DNA of 64,000 nt from Hymenobacter nitidus (GCF_020447315.1 NZ_JAJADQ010000009.1:62001-126000), one strand, 5' to 3'; shown: positions 27,701 through 35,681, counted from the stretch's first letter. The notes: generated from the sequence alone by a model not told the origin. Program-made: numbers and translations.

Positions 27701-28509
27701 CCTACAGCGTGGGCGGCACCTGCCCAGCTTCGGCCACGGCGACGGTGACCATCACCAACTCGCAGTCGGCCAGCTTCTCCTATGCCAATGCTACGTACTG
27801 CGCGGGCGGCTCGACCACCATCAGCCCAACCCTGGGCGCGGGGGCCACGGCCGGCACGTTCAGTTCGACTTCGGGCCTGAGCATCAACGCCAGCACCGGC
27901 GTTATTAACCTGGCTACGAGTGCGGCCGGCACCTATACCGTGACCAACACCGTAGCCGCCTCCGGTAGCTGCGCGGCCACCTCGGCTACCGCCTCGGTTA
28001 CCATTAATGCTCGTCCGGCCACCCCCACGCTGACAGTGCAGTACAACGGCGCGACCACCACGCTGACCTCCAGCGCGGCTACCGGCAACCAGTTCTTCCT
28101 GAACGGCGTGGCCATACCGGGTGCTACGGGCCAAACCTACGTGGTGAACTCCTCGGCCCAGTATGGCTCGTATACCGTCGTGACGACGAGTGCAGCGGGC
28201 TGCGCCTCGGCTCCTTCGGCGGCCCTAGTGGTAAACTCCAGCGTAAAACCACTGGCCGGCTCTTCGCTGAGCGTGTACCCCAACCCGACCCGCGACGGGA
28301 AGCTGAGCGTGGAGCTGATCGGCTACCGCAAGGCCGTGGAGCTGACCGTGCTCAACGCCCTGGGCCAGGTGGTATTTACTACCACGGTGCAGCCCACGCC
28401 TAACACCGTGACGCAGGCCATTAACCTGAGCCAACTGCCCGCCGGGGTGTATGTGCTGCGCGCCAAAACCGAAGGCGGCCTCGATACGCGCCGCATTGTG
28501 AAGGAGTAA
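24775..28509 (+). CDS. Large repetitive T9SS surface protein
   Basis: A 1244-residue predicted surface protein. The signal peptide probably starts at the internal ATG (residue 16, MTADTRQRRFSG) and ends at PGMAQ; the annotated start adds 15 residues. The N-terminal ~250 residues form a unique beta-rich domain. The core has eight copies of a ~75-residue unit built on GTFSSTSGLSINANTGAINL with a GTYTVT end, alternating two subtypes (one with YSVGGTC, one with AASGSCAA). Two Ig-like PKD-type modules (TFCQGGSVVLTAPAGAGNTY) are interleaved. The end is a type A T9SS sorting domain (LSVYPNPTRDGKLSVELI to RRIVKE). Cysteines recur once or twice per unit. Adhesin-like function is inferred. The repeats are nearly identical at DNA level (see 26557 and 27286). 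Confidence 0.88.
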   Translation: MAANLLCRRLSLTGGMTADTRQRRFSGLLLAWLMFFSLAALPGMAQTTTTGNLQWWPLKVNNQDSAAVRAPGVVPASASLRNFYLSDPTLGTAIKPYSSQFGMAFGSSPSGDGSFVPLPGSNLNRAYYVQFTITAAANASLRTDSLVLWSAFNNTASNLKLAVVYSKTGFTTADSTEVAGGTGPIGPLTPRTATPGTGTGTFADPIFLRNQNTSSNQTYRLALNRTGGVTLAAGQTLTIRLYYASGSSSAGRYALLRDFRVVGQATTTSNCNASFTYPASTFCNNGTNPTPTVSGSGGGTFSSTSGLSINANTGAINLAASTPGTYTITYSTGSNCSSTASVTITAAPTATFSYPNAAYCTGDGATPAPTVAAGSTSGTFSSTSGLSINANTGAINLVTSTPGTYTVTNTVAASGNCAAVTATTSVTISPATTATFAYSASAFCQSAANPTPTITGTSGGTFSSTSGLSIDANTGAINLTASTPGTYTVTYRVGGNCPSTSTQQVTINSAPLATFSYANAAYCVSGAANPSPVFAAGASAGTFSSTAGLSLNASTGAINLTASTPGTYTVTNTIAASGSCAASSATAQVTIQATPTATLTAGGPTTFCQGGSVVLTAPAGAGNTYQFLLNGSPISGATAATYTATAGGSYAVVVTNAGGCSATSAATTVTVNPAASAAFSYSASTFCQSAANPTPTITGTTGGTFSSAAGLSINVNTGAINLTASTPGTYTVTYSVGGTCPASATATVTITNSQSASFSYASANYCAGSTATVAPVFATGASAGTFSSTAGLSINASTGVINLATSTAGTYTVTNSIAASGSCAATSATTTITINAAPTATLTAGGPTTFCQGGSVVLTAPAGAGNTYQFLLNGSPISGATAATYTATAGGSYAVVVTNAGGCSATSAATTVTVNPAASAAFSYSASTFCQSAANPTPTITGTTGGTFSSAAGLSLNASTGAINLTASTPGTYTVTYSVGGTCPASATATVTITNSQSASFSYANATYCAGGSTTISPTLGAGATAGTFSSTSGLSINASTGVINLATSAAGTYTVTNTVAASGSCAATSATASVTINARPATPTLTVQYNGATTTLTSSAATGNQFFLNGVAIPGATGQTYVVNSSAQYGSYTVVTTSAAGCASAPSAALVVNSSVKPLAGSSLSVYPNPTRDGKLSVELIGYRKAVELTVLNALGQVVFTTTVQPTPNTVTQAINLSQLPAGVYVLRAKTEGGLDTRRIVKE
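26557..27052 (+). repeat. Intragenic direct repeat, copy 1
   Basis: About 496 bp, nearly identical to 27286-27781 at a fixed offset of 729 bp (243 codons). It covers one Ig-like module and the following repeat unit. Only about a dozen mismatches are visible by eye, most of them clustered at ~26910-26931. Confidence 0.85.
27286..27781 (+). repeat. Intragenic direct repeat, copy 2
   Basis: Partner of 26557-27052. Because the offset is a multiple of three, gain or loss of the 729-bp superunit would keep the reading frame. Confidence 0.85.
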
Positions 28510-28518
28510 TCCGCACAA

Positions 28519-28571
28519 GTAAGCCACAAAAAAGCCCCGCCAGCATCTGACGGGGCTTTTTTGTGGCTTAC
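28519..28571. terminator. Long-stem terminator, probably bidirectional
   Basis: Perfect 21-bp arms (GTAAGCCACAAAAAAGCCCCG and its complement) with an 11-base loop. The outer arm AGCCACAAAAAAGCCC is shared with the terminator at 11171-11217, which also follows a T9SS substrate gene. Confidence 0.88.
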
Positions 28572-28654
28572 TAGCTAGGTCATGGGCCCGCACCAAGGCA
28601 TGGTAGCGGCAGCCGGCTTGCTCCTGGCTTATCGGGTTATAAGGCAACTCGTCT

Positions 28655-28662
28655 TAACTTTG
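28655..28662 (+). promoter_or_regulatory. Possible -7 box of the HupE-like gene
   Basis: TAACTTTG fits TAnnTTTG and lies only 4 bases before the ATG at 28667. If used, the transcript would be leaderless or nearly so. No TTG lies at the expected distance. Confidence 0.3.
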
Positions 28663-28666
28663 GACT

Positions 28667-29257
28667 ATGTCCGTTTTTCAGACGTATCTGCAGTTGGGGT
28701 TTTTCCACATCTTCAACCTGCAGGCCTACGACCACCTGGTGTTTTTGCTGGCCCTGTGCGCGCCCTACGTAGCGGCTGAGTGGCGCCGCGTGGTGGCCCT
28801 GGTTACCAGCTTCACCCTGGGCCACTCCATCACGCTGGCGCTGGCCACACTGGGCTTTGTGCAGTATAACCCGCGGGTTATCGAAATTCTGATTCCGGTG
28901 ACCATTCTGCTGACCTGCGCCCTGAACCTGCGCCGGGCCGGCCAGAATACGCGCCTCCAGCCGCTGCTGTGGGCCGTGCCCAACCTGCTGGCGGCCGTGT
29001 TTGGCCTGGTGCACGGGCTGGGCTTTTCGAGCTACCTGCGCCAGCTGCTGGGCCAGAGCAGCCGCCCGGTGCTGGAGCTGCTGGCCTTCAACGTGGGCGT
29101 GGAACTGGGTCAGCTGCTGATTGTGGCTCTGATTCTGCTGCTGGGCTACGTGGTGCTGCAAGCTGCCCGTGCCCCGCGCCGCGACTGGGTGCTGGTGGTT
29201 AGCGGCGCCGCAGCCGGTATTGCGGCGGTGCTACTGCTGCAAAATCTGACCGGCTGA
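28667..29257 (+). CDS. HupE/UreJ-like membrane protein
   Basis: A 196-residue integral membrane protein with about six hydrophobic helices. It contains the motif set of the HupE/UreJ_2 group: QAYDHLVFLLAL near the start, TLGHSITLALATL, FGLVHGLGFSSYL and FNVGVELGQLL. The conserved His residues in these motifs suggest metal (Ni or Co) handling, as in HupE permeases. No urease or hydrogenase genes are near, so a general metal-transport role is inferred. It lies alone between two terminated genes. Confidence 0.85.
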   Translation: MSVFQTYLQLGFFHIFNLQAYDHLVFLLALCAPYVAAEWRRVVALVTSFTLGHSITLALATLGFVQYNPRVIEILIPVTILLTCALNLRRAGQNTRLQPLLWAVPNLLAAVFGLVHGLGFSSYLRQLLGQSSRPVLELLAFNVGVELGQLLIVALILLLGYVVLQAARAPRRDWVLVVSGAAAGIAAVLLLQNLTG

Positions 29258-29379
29258 GAAACTATGCCCGGCGCATGCAGCGTTTGGGGCCGCACCAGTG
29301 TCCTTGCTTTCTAAGTCGTGTGCGCGGTGGTGTACGGGGCTGTTTTTTTTGATTTTTCGCCTCTCTATTTCGTGTTTCT

Positions 29380-31737
29380 ATGTTCAGAAACTTACTGCTG
29401 GCCGCGGGCCTGGCGACGCTGACGGCCGCGCCGCTGCTGGCCCAGACCACCAACTCCGGCACCGACAAATTTCAGCAGCTCGACCAGCTGCTGCCCACGC
29501 CCAATGCCTTCCGCACGGCTTCCGGGGCCCCCGGCGCCGACTACTGGCAGCAGCGCGCCGACTACAACATCCGCGTCACGCTGGACGACAATACGCAGTC
29601 TATCAAAGGCTCCGAGGACGTTACCTACACCAACCTCTCGCCCGACGTACTGACCTACCTCTGGGTGCAGCTCGACCAGAACATCCTCGACAAGAATTCC
29701 ATTACCACCAGCACCCAGGTAGCCGAGGTGAAGGACAAGATGTCGTTTCAGGCCATGGACTACCTGATGCGCTCCGATTTCGACGGCGGCTTCAAGATTG
29801 AGTCGGTGACGCTGAAGGGCGGCAAGGCGCTGAAGCACACCATCAACCACACCATGATGCGCATCGACCTGCCTACGCCCCTGCGGCCCAAGCAGTCAGT
29901 GACGTTCAGCATGGCCTGGCACTACAACATCAACGACCAGCTCAAATTCAGCCAGCGGAGCGGCTACGAGTATTTCCCCGAGGACAAAAACTACCTCTAC
30001 GAAATAGCCCAGTTCTACCCCCGCATGGCCGTGTATAACGACGTACGCGGCTGGCAGCACAAGCAGTTTCTGGGCAGCGGCGAGTTTACCCTGCCCTTCG
30101 GCGACTACCGCGTGAGCATCACCGCTCCCGCCGACCACGTGGTGGGTGCCACGGGCGTGCTCCAGAACCCCGACCAGGTGCTGAGCGCCACCCAGCGCAA
30201 GCGCCTGGCCCAGGCCCGGGGAGCCAAGAAGCCGGTACTGATTGTAACCCAAATGGAAGCCGAGCGGGCCGAGCAGAAGCGCGCGTCGGGCACCAAAACC
30301 TGGACCTACGCCGCCAAAAACGTGCGCGACTTTGCCTGGGCCTCGTCCCGCAAGTTTATCTGGGACGCCATGGAAATCGAGCAGGCCGGCAACCCGGTGC
30401 TTTGCATGAGCTACTACCCCAAGGAAGGCAACCCGCTGTGGGGCAAGTACTCGACGGAAGTAGTGGCCCACACCATCAAAACCTACTCCAAGCACACCAT
30501 CGACTACGAATATCCCGTGGCCATTTCGGTGCACGGCCCGGTGGGCGGCATGGAATACCCGATGATCTGCTTTAATGGCGGCCGCCCCGAGAAGGACGGC
30601 ACGTACTCGGCTGAGCGGAAATACGGAATGATTTCGGTGATTATTCACGAAGTAGGCCACAACTTCTTCCCCATGATCATCAACTCCGACGAGCGGCAGT
30701 GGTCGTGGATGGACGAGGGCCTGAACACGTTCGTGCAGTTTCTTACCGAGCAGGAATGGGAACGGGGCTACCCCTCGCGCCGCGGCGAGCCCAAGAACAT
30801 CGTGGAGTATATGCGCACCGATAAGAGCCTGCAAACCCCGATTATGACCAACTCGGAGTCGGTGCTGCAGTTTGGGCCCAATGCCTACGCCAAGCCCGCT
30901 ACCGGCCTGAATATTCTGCGCGAGACCATCATGGGCCGGGAGCTGTTCGACCACGCCTTCAAAACCTACGCCCAGCGCTGGGCCTACAAGCACCCCGAGC
31001 CGGCCGACTTCTTCCGCACGATGGAAGACGCCTCCGGCACCGACCTCGACTGGTTCTGGCGCGGCTGGTTCTACACCACCGACCATTCCGACCTGAGCCT
31101 GGAAGGCGTGAAGTGGTACACCGTGGACTCGAAAAACCCCGAAATCGAGAATGCCAAGTCCCGCGAAATGCTCAACAGCGCCCCCCAGACCCTGAGCCAG
31201 CAACGCAACCTGCAGGACATCAAAAAGACCGTAGTGGATGAGAAACCCGACCTGAAGGACTTCTACAACAACTACGACCCCACCGCCACCACCGACGCCG
31301 ACCGGGCCCGCTACCAGAAGTACGTCAGCTCGCTCAAGCCCGAGCAGCAAGCCCGCCTCAACGCCGGTCTGCACTTCTACGAGCTGGACCTGCGCAACGT
31401 GGGCGGCCTCACGATGCCGGTTATTGTGCAGATGACCTTCGAGGACGGCAAGACGGAAGTGGTGAATATTCCGGCCGAAATCTGGCGCAAAAACAACGAG
31501 CACGTTACCAAGGTGCTCGTTACGCCCAAGCCCGTGGTGAGCTTTATCCTGGACCCATTCCTGGAAACGGCCGATACGGACCTGAGCAACAACAGCTTCC
31601 CCCGCAAGCTGGCTCCCTCGCGCTTCGAGCTGTATCAGCAGCAGCAGCAGGCCGCGCCCAACCCCATGCAGCAGCAAAGCACCACCCAGCAGGGTCAGCC
31701 CGCGGGCGGTGGCAGCAGCACGGGCGGCACCAACTAA
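29380..31737 (+). CDS. M1 family metallopeptidase (gluzincin)
   Basis: A 785-residue secreted zinc aminopeptidase-like enzyme. It has a signal peptide (MFRNLLLAAGLATLTAAPLL, cut near LAQT). An N-terminal beta-sandwich domain is followed by the catalytic domain: the zinc motif HEVGH begins at residue 423 and the third ligand Glu lies ~20 residues on in WMDEGLNTF. A GAMEN-like exopeptidase motif is replaced by PVGGMEYPMICF, as is usual in Bacteroidota M1 proteins. The tail from ~750 is low-complexity (Gln-, Ser- and Gly-rich). It probably degrades peptides in the periplasm or at the surface. Monocistronic, with a terminator. Confidence 0.92.
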   Translation: MFRNLLLAAGLATLTAAPLLAQTTNSGTDKFQQLDQLLPTPNAFRTASGAPGADYWQQRADYNIRVTLDDNTQSIKGSEDVTYTNLSPDVLTYLWVQLDQNILDKNSITTSTQVAEVKDKMSFQAMDYLMRSDFDGGFKIESVTLKGGKALKHTINHTMMRIDLPTPLRPKQSVTFSMAWHYNINDQLKFSQRSGYEYFPEDKNYLYEIAQFYPRMAVYNDVRGWQHKQFLGSGEFTLPFGDYRVSITAPADHVVGATGVLQNPDQVLSATQRKRLAQARGAKKPVLIVTQMEAERAEQKRASGTKTWTYAAKNVRDFAWASSRKFIWDAMEIEQAGNPVLCMSYYPKEGNPLWGKYSTEVVAHTIKTYSKHTIDYEYPVAISVHGPVGGMEYPMICFNGGRPEKDGTYSAERKYGMISVIIHEVGHNFFPMIINSDERQWSWMDEGLNTFVQFLTEQEWERGYPSRRGEPKNIVEYMRTDKSLQTPIMTNSESVLQFGPNAYAKPATGLNILRETIMGRELFDHAFKTYAQRWAYKHPEPADFFRTMEDASGTDLDWFWRGWFYTTDHSDLSLEGVKWYTVDSKNPEIENAKSREMLNSAPQTLSQQRNLQDIKKTVVDEKPDLKDFYNNYDPTATTDADRARYQKYVSSLKPEQQARLNAGLHFYELDLRNVGGLTMPVIVQMTFEDGKTEVVNIPAEIWRKNNEHVTKVLVTPKPVVSFILDPFLETADTDLSNNSFPRKLAPSRFELYQQQQQAAPNPMQQQSTTQQGQPAGGGSSTGGTN

Positions 31738-31763
31738 GCGCCGCCTTCTTGCCAGCTTCTTTC

Positions 31764-31798
31764 AACAGCCGGGCCCACATGGTCCGGCTGTTTTTTTG
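31764..31798 (+). terminator. Terminator after the M1 peptidase gene
   Basis: Inverted repeat AACAGCCGG / CCGGCTGTT runs into TTTTTTT. Confidence 0.85.
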
Positions 31799-31809
31799 TG
31801 TCTTACTTC

Positions 31810-31863
31810 TTGTGACGTTTTGGTTTGTGACGTTTTGACTCGTCACAAATCAAAACGTCACAA
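31810..31863. repeat. Long hairpin built from repeated GTGACGTTTTG motifs
   Basis: Two 23-nt arms (31810-31832 and 31841-31863) pair with one G-T wobble around an 8-base loop. Within the arms TTGTGACGTTTTG occurs twice directly and again inverted, so the element is both a direct and an inverted repeat. It lies 12 bases beyond a complete terminator and ~100 bases before the lipoprotein gene, so it is not needed as a terminator. It could be an operator array or a small mobile repeat. Confidence 0.7.
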
Positions 31864-31959
31864 CATACGCGTGGGCTTGGCCCGGCGTGCAACCATTCTT
31901 ACCCCGGCCAGCTCTTAATACAACAAATCATCATTTTATCCGCACTTACTACCATTCCC

Positions 31960-32388
31960 ATGCGACACTTCTCCTCTGTTCTGCCTGCCTTTACCCTCCT
32001 GACGCTGCTGGCCCTGAGCGCCTGCAACGTAGAAGGCTGCATTGACGAAGAGGCCCCGGCCCCGGCTCCGGCCTGTTATCAGGGCACAATCGTGGGCAAC
32101 GCCTGCATGGACGGCATCTTGATTGAGGTGAACAGCCCGGACGCTATTGGCAAACCGCTCAGCCCCTACGCCAACCTGGTAGCGGCCGTAAATACGCAGC
32201 AGAACAACGACGAGCTAATTCTTGCCGGTCAGAAAGTCAAGATGGGGCAGGTTATCTATTTTAATTACACTCCCAGCGACAAAGCCCGTGAGGCATTCTG
32301 CCCCCAGAATACGGTGCCGCTGCCCATCCCGCACCTGGTGCTGAGCAACGTGGGCACCACCGGCTGCGCCGCTTACAAGATGCAGTAA
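31960..32388 (+). CDS. Hypothetical lipoprotein
   Basis: A 142-residue protein with a lipoprotein signal ending LLALSAC (Cys22), then a short acidic and Pro/Ala linker (EEAPAPAPAC). The mature part has four more cysteines, two of them in CYQGTIVGNAC, and could be disulfide-bonded. No family is recognised. The 54-base hairpin at 31810 lies upstream and a terminator follows at 32468. Confidence 0.75.
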   Translation: MRHFSSVLPAFTLLTLLALSACNVEGCIDEEAPAPAPACYQGTIVGNACMDGILIEVNSPDAIGKPLSPYANLVAAVNTQQNNDELILAGQKVKMGQVIYFNYTPSDKAREAFCPQNTVPLPIPHLVLSNVGTTGCAAYKMQ

Positions 32389-32467
32389 GCACGGGCGCAG
32401 GTGGCTTAGCAAGCCCGTCACTTGGTCTGCTTGCGGTAAGCTCACATGACTTGCCAGGAACATTCCC

Positions 32468-32497
32468 AAAGCCTGAAGCATCCGCTTCGGGCTTTTT
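32468..32497 (+). terminator. Terminator after the lipoprotein gene
   Basis: Inverted repeat AAAGCCTGAAGC / GCTTCGGGCTTT with a 4-base loop and a T run. Confidence 0.85.
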
Positions 32498-32541
32498 CCT
32501 TTATGTTTCCAGCCGCTTCACTTCCTCTGGCTCCCTCTGCT

Positions 32542-33060
32542 ATGCGCCGCCTGCATCTTGCCATTTTCTGCTTGACTGCTTTAAGCACGGGCTGCGGTCA
32601 GGAACGAACGACTCCCGCAGCAGTGGTTGTATCTCCGGCAGCGGAGCCGGCTCCCGAAGCCGCCACTGCTGTAGAGCAATTAATGTTTTTGCGCTGGCCC
32701 AGCTGGCTCTACCTAACCGGCAAATCGGCCTGCTAACCCGTGTACCGGGCGTACATGTCTCCAGCCGAATCATTCTTTTTATCTTGAATCAGACGTCGGG
32801 CCTGGTTACGGACCAATGTGAGGTAGCGGAAACTTTTGGCGACGCGGGCGACACTTACGTGCGCACCTCTACGCTGAGTTGGGGCCCGCACCAGCGTTTG
32901 TTCGTCCACGTTGATCAAAGCAACTGCTCTGCTGTCGATGAAAAGATGAACGACTTTGTCTGCGCCGATTCTACGCTGCTCTACCAGCTGCGCGACGACG
33001 GCCGATTTGCGGCGCTAAGCCGCAAGCCCAAAGCCAAACTATTTCCCTTAATTGGTCTGA
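32542..33060 (+). pseudogene. Probable frameshifted lipoprotein gene
   Basis: The ATG at 32542 opens a lipoprotein signal (MRRLHLAIFCLTALSTGC) and a Pro/Ala linker, but the frame ends at 32736. The neighbouring frame continues without a break from ~32690 through 33060 with chromosome-like codon use and reads like a globular domain (e.g. DAGDTYVRTSTLSWGPHQRL, DDGRFAALSRKPKAKL). One extra T in the T5 run at ~32683-32687 would join the two parts. The 3' end is unclear because the second frame runs on into the cupin gene. Either a pseudogene or a homopolymer sequencing error. Confidence 0.5.
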
Positions 33061-33063
33061 GCC

Positions 33064-33411
33064 ATGCACGCTACCCTTGTTCCCTTCCAGGTCACCGACT
33101 GGACCCACATACCGGCTACCGAGCACCCCGGCGAAACGGGCGTAGCCTACTGGCGCACCCTGCAGCTGGGTAGCCTGCGGGTGCGCATGGTCGAGTACTC
33201 GGCGGGGTACAAAGCCGACCACTGGTGTGAGAAAGGCCATTTGCTGTTCGTAACCGAAGGAGAGCTGCTGACCGAGCTGGCCGACGGGCAAACGTTCCGC
33301 ATGACTGTCGGCATGTCGTACGAAGTATCCGACACGTTAAGCTCCCACCGTTCTTCCACTGCGCACGGGGCCAAGCTCATCATCGTGGATGGGGGGTTTC
33401 TGGCCGTTTGA
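33064..33411 (+). CDS. DHCW-motif cupin-fold protein
   Basis: A 115-residue small single-domain cupin. The core is YKADHWCEKGHLLFVTEGEL, close to the DHCW cupin signature, followed by a second cupin strand set (FRMTVGMSYEVSD and the end HGAKLIIVDGG). His and Cys in the first motif are candidate metal ligands. Function of this family is unknown. The start lies 3 bases after a stop codon in another frame and fits the domain boundary. Confidence 0.85.
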   Translation: MHATLVPFQVTDWTHIPATEHPGETGVAYWRTLQLGSLRVRMVEYSAGYKADHWCEKGHLLFVTEGELLTELADGQTFRMTVGMSYEVSDTLSSHRSSTAHGAKLIIVDGGFLAV

Positions 33412-33496
33412 CCCCGCCTGGACGGGCTGCCAAGTGAGCGGTCCGCAAAACTATTCGCATCTTTCTTCCTCCTCAATTCACCTAATCTGACTTGCT

Positions 33497-33871
33497 ATGG
33501 GACTTCTCGACGGCCTGCTGGGCAATGCTTCCGAAAACGACGCGCAGGAACTCCAGCAGGAGCTCACGCAAATTCTGGCTACCGGGGAGCGGATTGAAAA
33601 GGCCTACGCCATCATCCGCGACCAGATCATCTTCACCAACAAGCGCCTGATGATGGTCGATAAGCAGGGCGTAACGGGCAAGAAGCGGGAAATCCTGAGC
33701 GTGCCCTACCGTAGCATCGAGCGGTTTTCGATGGAAACCACCGGCCACTTCGACCTCGACGCCGAGCTAAAAATCTGGATTCGGGGCCAGGCCGAGCCCA
33801 TCAGCAAAACCTTCCGCGACGACCGCAGCATCCACGACATCTGCCGCGCCCTGGCCGAGTATGCCTTGTAA
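33497..33871 (+). CDS. Bacterial PH-domain protein (YvbH-like)
   Basis: A 124-residue cytoplasmic protein. After ~35 residues it has the bacterial pleckstrin-homology fold pattern IIRDQIIFTNKRLMMVDKQG, then EILSVPYRSIERFSMETTGH and DAELKIWIRG, and a C-terminal helix. This matches the bPH_1 family. No partner gene is evident and the biological role is unknown. Confidence 0.88.
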   Translation: MGLLDGLLGNASENDAQELQQELTQILATGERIEKAYAIIRDQIIFTNKRLMMVDKQGVTGKKREILSVPYRSIERFSMETTGHFDLDAELKIWIRGQAEPISKTFRDDRSIHDICRALAEYAL

Positions 33872-33927
33872 GTGGTGAGATGGTGAGTTTTGTGTATCGG
33901 CTGGCAGTTATGACTGTCATCCTTCAC

Positions 33928-33960
33928 TGTCATCCTGAGCTTGCGAAGGACCTTCCTCAC
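33928..33960. repeat. Dispersed-repeat-like sequence (GTCATCCTGAGC type)
   Basis: TGTCATCCTGAGC followed by TTGCGAAGGACCTT resembles the short intergenic repeat (GTCATCCTGAGCGNNGCGAAGGA) scattered through many bacterial genomes, including Hymenobacter relatives. A partial copy (TGTCATCCTTCAC) lies just upstream at 33915. Only one full copy is in the window. Confidence 0.5.
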
Positions 33961-33986
33961 CTGTCCCACTGCAGCTTATAACAACG

Positions 33987-34025
33987 GAAAAAGCCCTTTC
34001 CCGCACGAGCAGGAAAGGGCTTTTC
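33987..34025. terminator. Bidirectional terminator between convergent genes
   Basis: GAAAAAGCCCTTTCC / GGAAAGGGCTTTTC hairpin with A and T tracts on the two sides, between the PH-domain gene and the NADH dehydrogenase gene. Confidence 0.85.
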
Positions 34026-34132
34026 AGTGAAGAGAGCTTTCTACATCTCAGAGGACGAATGGCTTCGTGCCTCCCAAGGAAACATTTGGCATATTTAGCA
34101 CATCAGCGCATTAAGAATTAGCACATTAACCA

Positions 34133-35509
34133 CTACGCCGCGGGCGTTTGAATGGCGGGCGGGGTGGGGTTGTACTGCGGGGTGCTGGTGGCGTGCTCGG
34201 CCTTCTTCTTGCCCTGGTCGTCTTTCACGTCGCGGCGGCTAAAGGGGCGGATGATGAGGCGCAGGGCCTGGTCGGAGCTGAAGTAGCTGAAGGCCCAGTC
34301 GACGAAGGCTACTACTTTATTGCGGAAGCCCACCAGCGTCATCAGGTGCACAAACAGCCAGGTAAACCAGCCGAAGATGCCGCTGAAATGCACGTCGTTG
34401 GGCAAATCCACTACCGCCTTATTGCGGCTCACGATGGCCATTACGCCCTTGTTCTTATACACGAATGGCACCGGCGCCTGGCCTTTGATGAGGCGCTGCA
34501 GGTTGTCGCCCAATAGCTCGGCTTGCTGCTGGGCCACGGGCGCCAGCATGGGCAGGCCGCGGGGCATTTCCTCGGTCACCATGTTGGCCACGTCGCCAAT
34601 GGCAAACACGTTGGGCAGGCCTTCCACCTGGTTCCACTGGTTCACGTTGATGCGCTTGTTGCGGGCCACCAGCTCGGCTGGAATACCGGGCACGGCCGCG
34701 CCATTTACCCCAGCAGCCCAAATCAGGTTTTCGGTCGGGATAAAGTCGGTTTCGGAGTAGTAGGCCCGGCAGTTTTCGTAGCCCTTAATGTGAGTGTTGA
34801 GCCGCACTTCCACGCCCAGTTCCTGCATGTAGCGCATCGCATCCTGCTGCGACTTCACCGACATGGGGCCCAGCAGCTCCGCTCCGGCTTCCACCAGGAT
34901 GATTTTCATCTTGCCCAGGTCCAGCTCGGGGTAGTCCTTGGGCAGCACGTGCTTGCGCATCTCGGCCAGTGAGCCACTGATTTCCACGCCCGTGGGGCCG
35001 CCTCCCACCACCACAATGTTCATCAAAGCCTGCTTTTCCTCGGGGTTTTCGGTGAGCAGGGCCTTTTCGAAGTTCTGGAAGATAAAGCTGCGCAGGTTCA
35101 GGGCATTCGGAATGCTCTTGATCTGCATGGCGTTTTTCTCCAGGCTCTCGATACCGAAAAAGTTGGTGAGGGAGCCCGTGGCCAGCACCAGGTAGTCGTA
35201 GTGAATATCACCCACGCTGGTGTGCACCGTATTGCTGGCCGTGTCCACGCGCTGCACGTCGGCCATGCGGTAGAAAAAGTTTTTCTGGCCGGCGAAAATC
35301 TTGCGAATCGGGTAGGCAATGCTGTCGGCCTCCAGGGCGCCGGTGGCTACCTGGTAGAGCAGCGGCTGGAAGTTGTGGTAGTTGTTGCGGTCAATAACCA
35401 CGACCTGCACCGGCGCGTCGCGCAGGGATTTGGCCAGGCGCAGGCCCCCAAAACCACACCCCACGATAACCACGCGGGGCTGAGTTGAAACCGGAAGATT
35501 CGTATCCAT
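34133..35509 (-). CDS. Type II NADH dehydrogenase-like FAD oxidoreductase
   Basis: A 458-residue flavoprotein predicted to pass electrons from NADH to quinone without proton pumping. FAD motif VIVGCGFGGLRLAKSL is near residue 13. The NAD motif VVVGGGPTGVEISGSL is near 166. The second FAD site is NVFAIGDVANM. The C-terminal part has an amphipathic or hydrophobic stretch (GWFTWLFVHLMTLVGF) that would attach it to the inner membrane, then a charged low-complexity tail. Length and layout fit Ndh. Complex I genes begin at 61183, so the organism probably has both enzymes. Confidence 0.92.
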   Translation of the reverse strand: MDTNLPVSTQPRVVIVGCGFGGLRLAKSLRDAPVQVVVIDRNNYHNFQPLLYQVATGALEADSIAYPIRKIFAGQKNFFYRMADVQRVDTASNTVHTSVGDIHYDYLVLATGSLTNFFGIESLEKNAMQIKSIPNALNLRSFIFQNFEKALLTENPEEKQALMNIVVVGGGPTGVEISGSLAEMRKHVLPKDYPELDLGKMKIILVEAGAELLGPMSVKSQQDAMRYMQELGVEVRLNTHIKGYENCRAYYSETDFIPTENLIWAAGVNGAAVPGIPAELVARNKRINVNQWNQVEGLPNVFAIGDVANMVTEEMPRGLPMLAPVAQQQAELLGDNLQRLIKGQAPVPFVYKNKGVMAIVSRNKAVVDLPNDVHFSGIFGWFTWLFVHLMTLVGFRNKVVAFVDWAFSYFSSDQALRLIIRPFSRRDVKDDQGKKKAEHATSTPQYNPTPPAIQTPAA

Positions 35510-35640
35510 AGGAGATTTGCTGAAAGGAACGAGCCAAGGTAACCGCTTTTATATAGCGCCCAAGGCATCTTTGGCCTTTACCCCAAAACCGGCTTTCTGG
35601 TTACCGTTCAGCTACCCCTTCTATTCTGCACAAACCGCTT

Positions 35641-35681
35641 AAAAACCAGAAAGTCCGCGTTTCGGCGGGCCTTCTGGTTTG
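35641..35681 (-). terminator. Terminator of the gene at 35696-36394
   Basis: On the minus strand an AAACCAGAA-based hairpin (with one or two wobbles) ends in CTGGTTTTT, just past the stop codon. Confidence 0.7.
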
